From assembly GCA_002321305.1 (NCBI GenBank), contig DCMF01000006.1:28835-75371 (forward strand): a stretch of DNA of 46,537 nucleotides, given 5' to 3'. Position numbers and translations under genes: made by a program. The DNA comes from Verrucomicrobia bacterium UBA1629. GTDB taxonomy: Bacteria; Verrucomicrobiota; Kiritimatiellia; RFP12; UBA1067. Positions 1-7,397 of this stretch are shown piece after piece (position 1 is the stretch's first letter; the number at the start of each line of letters is the position of its first letter). Under the pieces are notes generated by a model. That model was given only the letters and a program-made list of their open reading frames with translations. It did not search any database and was not told the DNA's origin.

Positions 1-2
1 CG

Positions 3-272
3 CGTCGGCATGTTTGCAAGTCGTATGCCATCCATCCAGTTGTCAAGGAACGAGTCCTTCTCCACCGTGAAAAAGGAACTTGTTCTACATTATACCTCAT
101 CATCCTGTTCTGCCCGATACTGGTGATCTTCCCTCTGCTTGCGATCGTGTGGATTCTTGCGCCATACTTCATCGAGCAGTGGAAGGAGGACTGGAGGGCG
201 GCAAGGGAACGGGACAGGAAGCTGAAGGAAATGGCGAAGCTGTGCGAAGCACGGAACGGAAGGGGCGCATGA
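3..272 (+). CDS. C-terminal part of a membrane-anchored protein of unknown function
   Basis: This frame is open from the first bases of the window to a TGA at 270-272, giving 89 residues with no credible start, so the gene begins upstream of the window. It shows one strongly hydrophobic stretch (LYLIILFCPILVIFPLLAIV, about residues 30-49). A charged, Lys/Arg/Glu-rich tail with helical character (EQWKEDWRAARERDRKLKEM) follows and ends in RNGRGA. The pattern fits a C-terminal transmembrane anchor or a last membrane helix followed by a cytoplasmic helix. I do not recognise the family. Overlapping frames are open too, but only this one reads as a plausible membrane protein. Confidence 0.5.
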   Translation, partial: RRHVCKSYAIHPVVKERVLLHREKGTCSTLYLIILFCPILVIFPLLAIVWILAPYFIEQWKEDWRAARERDRKLKEMAKLCEARNGRGA

Positions 273-283
273 TTCTCCTGAAG

Positions 284-408
284 CATGGCGATTCAGTAGT
301 GACAGGGCCTGATTCGACTGGAGCTCTTCCTTTTTCGCCGCTTTTGTTAATGGGGTGCGGCGAATCCATTGGCCACGGACTGCATGCGACATGAGCTGAA
401 TCGCCATG
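284..408. repeat. Nested inverted repeats upstream of the ribosomal operon
   Basis: A perfect 13-bp inverted repeat (CATGGCGATTCAG at 284-296, complement at 396-408) encloses an 8-bp perfect one (TTCGCCGC at 334-341, GCGGCGAA at 357-364). An alternative pairing also exists (GATTCG at 311-316 with CGAATC at 361-366). It lies directly after the stop of the upstream partial gene and before the S10 promoter. It could be a read-through barrier, a structured RNA or a small palindromic element. No U-run follows, so it is not a standard terminator. Confidence 0.6.
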
Positions 409-428
409 GACCGCGCGCAGCCCCCCCC

Positions 429-458
429 TTGCGTGCGAAGGGCACTTTTTGATATACT
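429..458 (+). promoter_or_regulatory. Predicted promoter of the S10-spc operon
   Basis: TTGCGT at 429-434, an 18-bp spacer and TATACT at 453-458, preceded by TGA (extended -10). The downstream bases ACGCAC match the discriminator seen at other promoters in this window. The predicted start near 465 gives a leader of about 294 nt before rpsJ. Confidence 0.6.
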
Positions 459-464
459 ACGCAC

Positions 465-758
465 AATTCTCTCAAGAGAAGGGTCGCGATACGGGCGAGT
501 CAATCCCGTCGCGTCGTGACCGTTGAGATTCGACGCTCGCGGTCACGGTTGTGGTCGCGAGCCTTGTTTTGAGGGGGTTGCTGAGCGGAGACTCAGTTGC
601 GAACGGGGTGCCCTAAGCGGGCCTCCTGCGCCAACAAGGCGAGCGTCCTTGCGCGCGGCGATCGCAACCGTCGAAGGTCAGGCCAATGGGGCGAAGCTGC
701 GGTAAAGGTCGCGGCCGAGCCGAAACAGAAGTCAGAAACAGTAAGGAAAACAGACAAA
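465..758 (+). promoter_or_regulatory. Long structured 5' leader of the ribosomal operon
   Basis: No gene is supported in this stretch. It contains several potential hairpins: ACGGG/CCCGT (491-495 with 505-509), an 8-bp stem CGTGACCG/CGGTCACG (515-522 with 540-547) and CTGAG/CTCAG (581-585 with 592-596). Ribosomal operons are often autoregulated through such leaders by L4, S8 or L1, for example. Which protein would bind here cannot be told. The rpsJ ribosome site is weak (AAGGAAAAC, 742-750). Confidence 0.4.
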
Positions 759-1067
759 ATGCAGCAGCAGAGAGTCCGCATCCGCCTCCAGGCATACGAC
801 CATCGTGTGCTGGACCAGGCCGTCGGTGGCATCATCGACACGGCCCGGGGCACGGGTGCGCAGGTGGTGGGGCCGATCCCGCTTCCGACCCGCGTCGAGC
901 GTTACACGGTGAACCGTTCGCCGAACGTCGACAAGAAGTCCATGGACCAGTTCGAGATGCGCACGCACAAGCGCCTTCTCGACATCGTCAACCCGACCGC
1001 GCAGACGATCGACGAGCTCAAGAAGCTCAACCTCCCTGCGGGCGTCGACATCACCATCAAGGTCTGA
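759..1067 (+). CDS. rpsJ: 30S ribosomal protein S10
   Basis: 102 residues, the usual S10 length. It begins MQQQRVRIRLQAYDHRVLD, which aligns with the conserved RIRLKAYDHR start, and holds the conserved GPIPLPT loop at about residues 39-45. S10 sits in the 30S head and also binds NusB in antitermination. The ATG at 759 is chosen over an in-frame upstream ATG at 597 because homology begins here. It is the first gene of the operon, 11 nt before rplC. Confidence 0.97.
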   Translation: MQQQRVRIRLQAYDHRVLDQAVGGIIDTARGTGAQVVGPIPLPTRVERYTVNRSPNVDKKSMDQFEMRTHKRLLDIVNPTAQTIDELKKLNLPAGVDITIKV

Positions 1068-1078
1068 GAGGAGTCGAC

Positions 1079-1726
1079 ATGGAAGGCTTGATTGGCAAGA
1101 AGATTGGCATGACCCAGGTGTTCGACGCCGACGGCAAGCGCACGTGCGTGACCGTCATCGAGTGCGGACCCTGCCCGGTCGTCCAGCTCAAGACCCTCGA
1201 GAAGGACGGCTACGTCGCCGCGCAGGTGGCGTTCGGCTCGCAGAAGCCGCAGCGTCTCTCGAAGGCCGAGCGGACGCATTTCGAGAAGGCCGGCGTCGCG
1301 TGCGCCAAGGTCCTCAAGGAGTTCGCGCTTGACGCGGGCGAGACGCTTGAAGTCGGCAAGGCCGTGACGGTCGCGAACTTCGAGGGCGTCAAGTACGTCG
1401 ACGTCTCCGGCGTGACGAAGGGCAAGGGCTTCGCGGGCGTCCTCAAGAAGTGGGGCTTCGCGGGCGGCAACATGACGCACGGCGGCCACTCGAAGCGCCG
1501 CACGGGCGGCCTCGCGGCGCGCGACCTCCCCGGCTGGATCGAGAAGGGCAAGAAGATGCCGGGCGACATGGGCGACGTGAACCGCAAGGTCACGAACCTC
1601 GAGGTCGTGCAGATCCGTCCCGAAGACAACGCGATTCTCGTCAAGGGCTCGATTCCGGGCGCCCGCAACGGCATCGTGTTCGTCCGCAAGTCCCTCAAGA
1701 ACAACGTGAAGAAGGGGGCTAAGTAA
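1079..1726 (+). CDS. rplC: 50S ribosomal protein L3
   Basis: 215 residues starting MEGLIGKKIGMTQVFDADGK, the canonical bacterial L3 start. GAGAGGAG (1066-1073) lies just upstream as ribosome site. The central loop that enters the peptidyl transferase centre is recognisable (FAGGNMTHGGHSKRRTGG then KGKKMPGDMG), though the usual HR-PGSIG part is modified to KRRTGGLAARDLPG. L3 nucleates 50S assembly. The end at 1726 is 2 nt before rplD. Confidence 0.97.
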   Translation: MEGLIGKKIGMTQVFDADGKRTCVTVIECGPCPVVQLKTLEKDGYVAAQVAFGSQKPQRLSKAERTHFEKAGVACAKVLKEFALDAGETLEVGKAVTVANFEGVKYVDVSGVTKGKGFAGVLKKWGFAGGNMTHGGHSKRRTGGLAARDLPGWIEKGKKMPGDMGDVNRKVTNLEVVQIRPEDNAILVKGSIPGARNGIVFVRKSLKNNVKKGAK

Positions 1727-1728
1727 GC

Positions 1729-2322
1729 ATGAAGAAGATCGAAGTCACTTTTGACCAGGCGCAGCTGACGCTCGACAAGGGCGCGCAGGCCGTCAAGGAC
1801 GCGATTACCGCCATCCGCAATGCGCTCCGCGCGGGCACGGCCTGCACGAAGAGCAAGGGCGAAGTCGCGGGCTCCAACAAGAAGCCCTGGAAGCAGAAGG
1901 GGACGGGCAACGCCCGCGCCGGCTTCCGCCAGTCGCCCGTGTGGCGCGGCGGCGGCGTCGCGCACGGCCCGAAGCCGCGCTCCTACGAGCAGAAGCTCAA
2001 CAAGAAGGTCTGGAAGCTCGCGTTCGCGCGCGCCTTCTCCGACCGTCTCGCGGCGGGCGACGTGATCGTCGTCGACGAGTTCTCGTTCGAGGCGCCGAAG
2101 ACGAAGCTCATGGCGAAGTTCCTCAAGGAGCTCGGCGTGGAGCGCACGGCGGTCGTCGTCCAGAAGGACGTCGACGACACGGTCGTCCTCGTGACCTCCA
2201 ACCTTCCGCAGATCGACTACTCGACCGCGCAGGCCCTTGACGTGTACACCGTGATGGCGAACCGCAAGATCGTCTGCGACAAGGCCGGTTTCGACGCGCT
2301 CATGGCCCGCATCGCCAAGTAA
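1729..2322 (+). CDS. rplD: 50S ribosomal protein L4
   Basis: 197 residues with the extended loop signature KPWKQKGTGNARAGFRQSP(VWRGGG) at about residues 45-68, the part of L4 that lines the exit tunnel. In some bacteria L4 also represses its own operon through the S10 leader. Whether the long leader here plays that part is unknown. Only 2 nt separate it from rplC, so translational coupling is likely. Confidence 0.97.
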   Translation: MKKIEVTFDQAQLTLDKGAQAVKDAITAIRNALRAGTACTKSKGEVAGSNKKPWKQKGTGNARAGFRQSPVWRGGGVAHGPKPRSYEQKLNKKVWKLAFARAFSDRLAAGDVIVVDEFSFEAPKTKLMAKFLKELGVERTAVVVQKDVDDTVVLVTSNLPQIDYSTAQALDVYTVMANRKIVCDKAGFDALMARIAK

Positions 2323-2335
2323 GGAGATTTCAGTC

Positions 2336-2638
2336 ATGACGAAACAGGAACTCAAGACCAAGACCAACGGCGTCATCCTCGACGTGCTGATCACCGAGAA
2401 GGGGTCGCAGCTGTCGGTTCAGAACCGCTACCTCCTCGAGGTCGCGCGCGACGCCCGCAAGCCGCAGATCGCCACCGAGGCCGAGAAGGCCTTCGGCGTG
2501 CACGTTCTCGCGGTCCGCACCGCCAACATGAAGGGCGGTCTCCGTTACATCCGCGGCACGCGCAAGACGGCCCAGGAACCCACGTGGAAGAAGGCGATCG
2601 TGACGGTCAAGGCCGGCGAGCGCATCGAACTCGCGTAA
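2336..2638 (+). CDS. rplW: 50S ribosomal protein L23
   Basis: 100 residues, normal L23 length. LDVLITEKGSQL matches the conserved IxPxxTEKS region and NMKGGLRYIRGTRKTAQEPTWKKAIVTV the C-terminal half. L23 surrounds the tunnel exit and docks trigger factor and SRP. GGAG (2324-2327) precedes the start. It follows rplD by 13 nt, in standard order. Confidence 0.96.
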   Translation: MTKQELKTKTNGVILDVLITEKGSQLSVQNRYLLEVARDARKPQIATEAEKAFGVHVLAVRTANMKGGLRYIRGTRKTAQEPTWKKAIVTVKAGERIELA

Positions 2639-2652
2639 GGAGCGAAGAAGAT

Positions 2653-3477
2653 ATGGCACTCAAGACATACAAGGCCCGTTCGTGCGGCATGCGGTTCCGC
2701 GAGTCCGCCACGTTCGAGGAGATCACCGAAAAGAAGCCGGTGAAGCGCCTGACGGAGGCCGTCCGCAAGACGGCCGGGCGCAACAACCAGGGCCGCATCA
2801 CGTGCCGCCACCACGGCGGCGGCGCGAAGCAGCGCCTGCGCATCGTCGACTTCAAGCGCAACAAGTTCGGCGTCGAGGCGACGGTCAAGGAGATCGCGTA
2901 CGACCCGACGCGCAGCGCGTACCTCGCGCTCATCGAGTACGCGGACGGCACGCTGAGCTACATCCTCGCCCCGGACGGCCTGAAGCAGGGCATGAAGGTC
3001 ATGAACGGCCCGAAGGCCGAGGCGACGGTCGGCAACTGCCTGCCGCTCGTGCAGATCCCGCTGGGCCTCTTCGTCCACGCGATCGAGCTCGTGCCGGGCA
3101 AGGGCGCGAAGGTCGCCCGCTCGGCCGGCAACGCCTGCCAGGTGATGGCGCGCGACGGGAACACGGTCACGCTGAAGATGCCTTCGGGCGAAGTCCGCAT
3201 GTTCGACGGCCGCTGCCTCGCGTGCGTCGGCTCGGTCGGCAACAAGGACTGGGGCTCGATCAAGCTCGGCAAGGCGGGCCGCAAGCGCTACCTCGGCATC
3301 CGTCCGACGGTGCGCGGCGTCGCGATGAACCCGGTCGACCACCCGATGGGCGGCGGCGAGGGCCGCACGTCCGGCGGCAGCCACCCGCGCTCGCCGTGGG
3401 GCAAGCTCGCGAAGGGCGGCAAGACCCGCGCGAAGCGCAAGGCGTCCAACAAGGTCATCGTCAAGAGGAGGAAATAA
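2653..3477 (+). CDS. rplB: 50S ribosomal protein L2
   Basis: 274 residues. It contains the LTEAVRKTAGRNNQGRITCR N-terminal motif and the C-terminal VRGVAMNPVDHPMGGGEGRT signature carrying the conserved His important for peptidyl transfer. The family's usual length is about 275. The ATG at 2653 is preceded by AAGGAGCGAAG, and an in-frame upstream ATG at 2584 would overlap rplW and lacks homology. Confidence 0.98.
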   Translation: MALKTYKARSCGMRFRESATFEEITEKKPVKRLTEAVRKTAGRNNQGRITCRHHGGGAKQRLRIVDFKRNKFGVEATVKEIAYDPTRSAYLALIEYADGTLSYILAPDGLKQGMKVMNGPKAEATVGNCLPLVQIPLGLFVHAIELVPGKGAKVARSAGNACQVMARDGNTVTLKMPSGEVRMFDGRCLACVGSVGNKDWGSIKLGKAGRKRYLGIRPTVRGVAMNPVDHPMGGGEGRTSGGSHPRSPWGKLAKGGKTRAKRKASNKVIVKRRK

Positions 3478-3480
3478 TCC

Positions 3481-3756
3481 ATGAGTCGTTCTCTCAAGAA
3501 GGGACCTTATGTCGAGGAGAGCCTCCTCCGCAAGGTCGAGAAGATCAAGGCGAGCGGCAAGAAGCAGCCGATCAAGACGTGGAGCCGTCGTTCGATGGTG
3601 CTCCCGGAGTTTGTCGGCCTGACGTTCGCGATTCACAACGGCCGGCAGCACCTGCCGATCTTCATCACCGAGAACATGGTCGGCCATCGTCTCGGCGAGT
3701 TCGCCCCGACCCGCACGTTCAAGGGTCACGGCAACTCGGTCGAAAAGGCCAAGTAA
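3481..3756 (+). CDS. rpsS: 30S ribosomal protein S19
   Basis: 91 residues beginning MSRSLKKGPYVEESLLRKVE, the canonical S19 start, with the TWSRRSMVLPEFVGLTFAIH core and the GEFAPTRTFKGHG C-terminal motif. S19 forms a heterodimer with S13 in the 30S head. It lies 3 nt after rplB, whose AGGAGG just before its stop serves as ribosome site. Confidence 0.98.
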   Translation: MSRSLKKGPYVEESLLRKVEKIKASGKKQPIKTWSRRSMVLPEFVGLTFAIHNGRQHLPIFITENMVGHRLGEFAPTRTFKGHGNSVEKAK

Positions 3757-3767
3757 GGGGATAAGCA

Positions 3768-4130
3768 ATGGAAGTTACCGCCATTACCCGCAATCAGCGC
3801 ATGTCCGCGTTCAAGGGGCGTCCGCTGTGCCGCGCGTGCCAGGGCCTGAAGGCCGCCGACGCGCTGAAAATCGTCGAGTTCTCGCCCAAGAAGGCGGCCG
3901 TGATCATCAAGAAGACGATCCTGAGCGCCGTGGCGAACGCGAAGAACAACAACGGCGTCGAGAACGCGGCCGGCCTCACGGTCAAGCTCTGCGTCCTTGA
4001 CGAATCCACCCGGATGCGCCGCTACTGGCCGACGGCCCGCGGCAGCGCCCATCCGATCGCGCGCCGCCTGTGCCACTGCAAGGTGGTTCTCACGGACGCG
4101 CCGGCCAAGGCCAAGAAGGAGGCCAAGTAA
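3768..4130 (+). CDS. rplV: 50S ribosomal protein L22
   Basis: 120 residues. The L22 fold is recognisable: the N-terminal helix region with VCRxxxGLKAADALKIVEFSPKKAAV-like sequence and the C-terminal hairpin (MRRYWPTARGSAHPIARRLC) that reaches into the exit tunnel, equivalent to the RxxPRAxGRAxxIxKRxxHI motif. The C-terminus adds a Lys/Ala tail (DAPAKAKKEAK). It lies in standard order between rpsS and rpsC. Confidence 0.95.
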   Translation: MEVTAITRNQRMSAFKGRPLCRACQGLKAADALKIVEFSPKKAAVIIKKTILSAVANAKNNNGVENAAGLTVKLCVLDESTRMRRYWPTARGSAHPIARRLCHCKVVLTDAPAKAKKEAK

Positions 4131-4132
4131 CC

Positions 4133-4828
4133 ATGGGACAGAAAGTCAATCCGATCGGCTTCCGCGTCGGCGTCAACCACGCCTGGGGCAGCCGCTGGTT
4201 CGCGCCCAAGAAGACCTTTGGCGCCTTCCTCGTCGAGGACCAGAAGATCCGCGAGGCGATCAAGTCGAAGCTGGTCGAGGCCGGCATCTCCAAGATCCTC
4301 ATCGAGCGCTACGCGAACTCCGTCCGCGCGACGATCTTCAGCGCCCGTCCGGGCGTGATCATCGGCCGCAAGGGCGGTGACGTCGAGGCGATCCGCTCCG
4401 ACCTGGAGAAGATGACCAAGAAGCAGGTCTATCTCGACATCAAGGAGGTCATGGGGGCCGACGCCGACGCGCAGCTCGTCGCCGAGGGCATCGCCCAGCA
4501 GCTCGAGCGCCGCATCATGCTCAAGCGCGCGATGAAGCGCGCGATGAAGGTGGCGATGGACATGGGCGTGGACGGCATCAAGGTCCATGCGGGCGGCCGC
4601 ATCAACGGCGCGGAGATCGCGCGCGTCGAGTGGTCCCGCGAGGGCAAGGTGCCGCTGCACACGCTCCGCGCCAACATCGACTACGGTTTCGCGGAAGCCA
4701 ACACCACGGCCGGCAAGATCGGCATCAAGGTGTGGATCTGCAAGAAAGAGGGTTTCCAGGCCCGTCCGCCGCGCGGCGACCGCCGCGGCGAGCGTCGCGA
4801 GCGCGGAGACCGCAAGGAGGGGAGGTAA
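4133..4828 (+). CDS. rpsC: 30S ribosomal protein S3
   Basis: 231 residues starting MGQKVNPIGFRVGVNHAWGS. The KH domain motif VIIGRKGGDVEAIRSDLEKM lies at about residues 70-89, and the C-terminal domain has HAGGRINGAEIARVEWSREG. It ends in an Arg/Gly/Asp-rich basic tail (PPRGDRRGERRERGDRKEGR) longer than in E. coli. S3 is at the mRNA entry site. It starts 2 nt after rplV. Confidence 0.98.
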   Translation: MGQKVNPIGFRVGVNHAWGSRWFAPKKTFGAFLVEDQKIREAIKSKLVEAGISKILIERYANSVRATIFSARPGVIIGRKGGDVEAIRSDLEKMTKKQVYLDIKEVMGADADAQLVAEGIAQQLERRIMLKRAMKRAMKVAMDMGVDGIKVHAGGRINGAEIARVEWSREGKVPLHTLRANIDYGFAEANTTAGKIGIKVWICKKEGFQARPPRGDRRGERRERGDRKEGR

Positions 4829-4831
4829 GCC

Positions 4832-5254
4832 ATGCCTTTGATGCCCAAGAGAGTCAAGTACCGCAAGGTCTCCAAGGGAAACCGTTCGGGGTACGCCACT
4901 TCGGGTACGGAGCTCGCGTACGGTGAGTTCGGCCTCAAGGCCCTCACGCGCGGCCTCCTGACGGCCACGCAGATCGAGGCCTGCCGCGTTGCGATCAATC
5001 GCGAGATGAAGCGCAAGGGCAAGCTCTGGATCCGCGTGTTCCCGGACAAGCCCGTCACCCGCAAGCCGATCGAAGTCCGCATGGGCGGAGGAAAGGGCAA
5101 CCCGGAGTTCTGGGCGGCCGTCATCCTCCCCGGCAAGGTCCTCTTCGAGGTCGGCGGCGTGAGCGAGGAAGTCGCGAAGGAGTGTCTCCGTCTCGCGGCG
5201 ACCAAGATCGGCATTCACACCAAGTTCATCACCCGCGCAGGAGTCAAGATCTAA
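4832..5254 (+). CDS. rplP: 50S ribosomal protein L16
   Basis: 140 residues with PKRVKYRKVSKGNRSGYATS at the start and the conserved RVFPDKPVTRKPIEVRMGGG and KGNPEFWAAVILPGKVLFE motifs. L16 binds near the A-site tRNA elbow. Its stop overlaps the next start (TAATG, 5252-5256). The next gene is rpsQ, so rpmC (L29), which normally sits here, is missing. Confidence 0.97.
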   Translation: MPLMPKRVKYRKVSKGNRSGYATSGTELAYGEFGLKALTRGLLTATQIEACRVAINREMKRKGKLWIRVFPDKPVTRKPIEVRMGGGKGNPEFWAAVILPGKVLFEVGGVSEEVAKECLRLAATKIGIHTKFITRAGVKI

Positions 5255-5511
5255 TGAGCACGGAAGAAGTCAACAATCGCGGCGCGCGCAAGCTTCGCAA
5301 GGGCGTCGTCGTTTCGAAGTCCGGCGCGAAGACCGTCAAGGTGGCGGTCTCGTACCGTGAGGTCCACCCCGTGTACGGCAAGGTCATCACGCGCACGAAG
5401 AACTACCACGTGCACGACGAGGCCGACACGGCCAAGGTCGGTGACACCGTCACCATCATGGAAACGCGTCCGATGTCCGCCACGAAGCGCTGGCGCATCG
5501 TCGCGAAGTAA
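5254..5511 (+). CDS. rpsQ: 30S ribosomal protein S17
   Basis: 85 residues, OB-fold S17 with RKLRKGVVVSKSGAKTVKVA, HPVYGKVITRTKNYHVHDE and GDTVTIMETRPMSATKRWRI, all family signatures. The start ATG shares a base with the rplP stop (TAATG), so it is translationally coupled to L16 rather than to L29 as usual. The length is normal, so L29 is not fused here. Confidence 0.96.
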   Translation: MSTEEVNNRGARKLRKGVVVSKSGAKTVKVAVSYREVHPVYGKVITRTKNYHVHDEADTAKVGDTVTIMETRPMSATKRWRIVAK

Positions 5512-5525
5512 GGAGAAACAGAACC

Positions 5526-5891
5526 ATGTTGCAGGAACTCTCCAATCTCGTGGTTGCGGACAACACCGGCGCGAAGCGCGCCATGTGCTTCCGCATCCTC
5601 AAGCAGCGCAAGGAGTACGCGCACCTCGGTGACGTGATCCGCGTGGCGATCAAGGAAGCGTCGCCGACCTCTTCGATCAAGAAGGGCTCGGTCGCGACCG
5701 CCGTCATCGTGCGGACGGGCAACCCGATCCGCCGCGCCGACGGCTCGACGGTCCACTTCGACCAGAACGCGTGCGTCCTCGTCGACTCGAAGCTCAACCC
5801 GATCGGCACCCGCGTGTTCGGGCCGGTCGCCCGCGAGCTGCGCGACAAGAACTACATGAAGATCCTCTCGATGGCCCCGGAAGTGGTCTGA
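5526..5891 (+). CDS. rplN: 50S ribosomal protein L14
   Basis: 121 residues. The start MLQELSNLVVADNTGAKRAMC and the end GPVARELRDKNYMKILSMAPEVV are hallmark L14 sequences. L14 forms part of the subunit interface with L19. AAGGAG (5511-5516) supports the ATG at 5526. It lies between rpsQ and rplX as in most bacteria. Confidence 0.97.
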   Translation: MLQELSNLVVADNTGAKRAMCFRILKQRKEYAHLGDVIRVAIKEASPTSSIKKGSVATAVIVRTGNPIRRADGSTVHFDQNACVLVDSKLNPIGTRVFGPVARELRDKNYMKILSMAPEVV

Positions 5892-5909
5892 CGCAAAGGA
5901 GCAACGAAA

Positions 5910-6221
5910 ATGGCTATCGCAAGAATCAAGAAGAACGACACCGTGATCTGCACGCGCGGCAACGACGCGGGCAAGACGGGCACGGTCCTCAGCGTCGACC
6001 CCAAGAAGGGCGTCGCGATCGTCGGCGGGCTCAACGTCCACAAGAAGGCGGTCCGCCGCACCGAGAAGACGGCCGGCGGCCTGATCGACAAGGAACTGCC
6101 GATCCGCCTCTGCAAGCTCATGCCCTACGATGCCGAGAAGAAGTGCGGAACGCGCGTCAAGACCGGCGAGAAGGACGGCAAGAAGGCGCGTGTCGCGGTC
6201 AAGAGCGGCAAGGCCCTCTAA
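5910..6221 (+). CDS. rplX: 50S ribosomal protein L24
   Basis: 103 residues with the KOW motif RIKKNDTVICTRGNDAGKTG (residues 4-23) and GLNVHKKAVRRTEKTAGGLIDKE typical of L24, an early 50S assembly initiator. AAAGGAG (5896-5902) is the ribosome site. It ends 17 nt before rplE. Confidence 0.95.
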   Translation: MAIARIKKNDTVICTRGNDAGKTGTVLSVDPKKGVAIVGGLNVHKKAVRRTEKTAGGLIDKELPIRLCKLMPYDAEKKCGTRVKTGEKDGKKARVAVKSGKAL

Positions 6222-6238
6222 GGTAAGGAACAATCATC

Positions 6239-6772
6239 ATGGCAAGACTCAAAGACGAATACGCGAGCCGCATGGTTCCCGAGCTCGAGAAGAAGCTCGG
6301 CACCACGAACAAGATGCTCGTTCCCCGCCTTCAGAAGATCGTCATCAACATGGGCTTCGGCATCGTCTCGAAGGACGAGCAGAAGACCCTCGTGGACGAC
6401 CTGACGGCGATTACCGGCCAGAAGCCCATGCTCTGCAAGGCGAAGAAGTCGATCTCGAACTTCAAGCTGCGCGAGGGCATGGTCATCGGCGCGAAGGTCA
6501 CGCTGCGCGGCGAGCGCATGTGGGAGTTCGCCGACCGCCTCATCTCGGCGGCCCTCCCCCGCATCCGCGACTTCCGCGGCGTTCCGAACCGCGGCTTCGA
6601 CGGCGCCGGCAACTACACGCTCGGCGTCAAGGAGCACACGATCTTCCCGGAGCTCGTGGAATCCTCCGCCCAATCCGGCATGGACATCACGTTCGTGACC
6701 TCGTCCGCCGACAACAAGGCCTGCAAGGAGCTGCTGAACTCCATGGGCATGCCGTTCGCAGGAAGGAACTAA
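6239..6772 (+). CDS. rplE: 50S ribosomal protein L5
   Basis: 177 residues. RLQKIVINMGFGIVSKD, ITGQKPMLCKAKKSISNFKL, LPRIRDFRGVPNRGFDGAGN and the C-terminal LLNSMGMPF are conserved L5 blocks. L5 binds 5S rRNA in the central protuberance. Length is standard. It is 3 nt upstream of rpsZ. Confidence 0.97.
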   Translation: MARLKDEYASRMVPELEKKLGTTNKMLVPRLQKIVINMGFGIVSKDEQKTLVDDLTAITGQKPMLCKAKKSISNFKLREGMVIGAKVTLRGERMWEFADRLISAALPRIRDFRGVPNRGFDGAGNYTLGVKEHTIFPELVESSAQSGMDITFVTSSADNKACKELLNSMGMPFAGRN

Positions 6773-6775
6773 GTC

Positions 6776-6961
6776 ATGGCTAAACAGTGTCTTATCGAAA
6801 AGCAGAAGAAGGCGCCCAAGTTCAAGGTGCGCGCGTACAACCGCTGCCAGCGCTGCGGCCGTCGCCACGCCTACCTCCGCAAGTTCGGCGTCTGCCGTCT
6901 CTGCTTCCGCGAACTCGCCGTCGCCGGCCTCATCCCCGGCGTCACCAAGGCTTCGTGGTAA
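6776..6961 (+). CDS. rpsZ: 30S ribosomal protein S14, zinc-binding type Z
   Basis: 61 residues, the short zinc-ribbon form of S14. The four ligands are Cys24, Cys27, Cys40 and Cys43 (RCQRCGRRHAYLRKFGVCRL). The long zinc-independent paralogue is about 100 residues, so this is clearly the C+ form. It occupies the normal S14 position between L5 and S8. Confidence 0.96.
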   Translation: MAKQCLIEKQKKAPKFKVRAYNRCQRCGRRHAYLRKFGVCRLCFRELAVAGLIPGVTKASW

Positions 6962-6985
6962 ACCCAAGGAAAGGAATCACCTAAA

Positions 6986-7378
6986 ATGTCTATCGATCCC
7001 ATTTCCGACATGCTGACGTCGATCCGCAACGGACTGAAGGCCCGCCTTTACTCCGTCGCGACGCCCGCCAGCGCCCTCAAGGCCGAGATCGCCCGCGTCA
7101 TGAAGGAAGCCGGCTACATCGCCGACTGCGTCACGACGAGCGAATTCCCGAAGAAGCTCGTGATCACGCTGAAGTACACGGACCGGGCGGTGCCCGCCAT
7201 CCGCGAGATCAAGCGCGTGTCGCGTCCGGGTCTCCGCCGCTACGCCCCCGTCAGCAAGATCCCGTCCGTCCTCGACGGCATGGGCCTCGTGGTCCTCTCC
7301 ACGTCGAAGGGCGTCATGAGCGGCGCGCAGGCGAAGAAGGAGAACCTCGGCGGCGAAATCATCTGCACGGTCGCCTAA
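6986..7378 (+). CDS. rpsH: 30S ribosomal protein S8
   Basis: 130 residues starting MSIDPISDMLTSIRNGLKAR, with SRPGLRRYAPVSKIPSVLDG and STSKGVMSGAQAKKENLGGE matching the universal S8 C-terminal motifs. S8 is a primary 16S binder and in E. coli the spc operon autorepressor. Ribosome site AAGGAA at 6969-6974. Confidence 0.97.
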   Translation: MSIDPISDMLTSIRNGLKARLYSVATPASALKAEIARVMKEAGYIADCVTTSEFPKKLVITLKYTDRAVPAIREIKRVSRPGLRRYAPVSKIPSVLDGMGLVVLSTSKGVMSGAQAKKENLGGEIICTVA

Positions 7379-7397
7379 CAATCAGGAGCTAAAGACA

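Noticed and set aside
80..394. Plus-strand frame of 104 residues at the window start
   Set aside because: Another frame (3-272) reads as a convincing membrane segment; this one spans the inverted repeat region and has no features.
1210..2394. Long open frames antisense to the ribosomal genes (also 2545-3768, 4022-5218 and others)
   Set aside because: They are shadow frames caused by high GC and few stops; their translations are Arg/Leu/Ala-rich with no motifs, while the opposite strand encodes clear ribosomal proteins.
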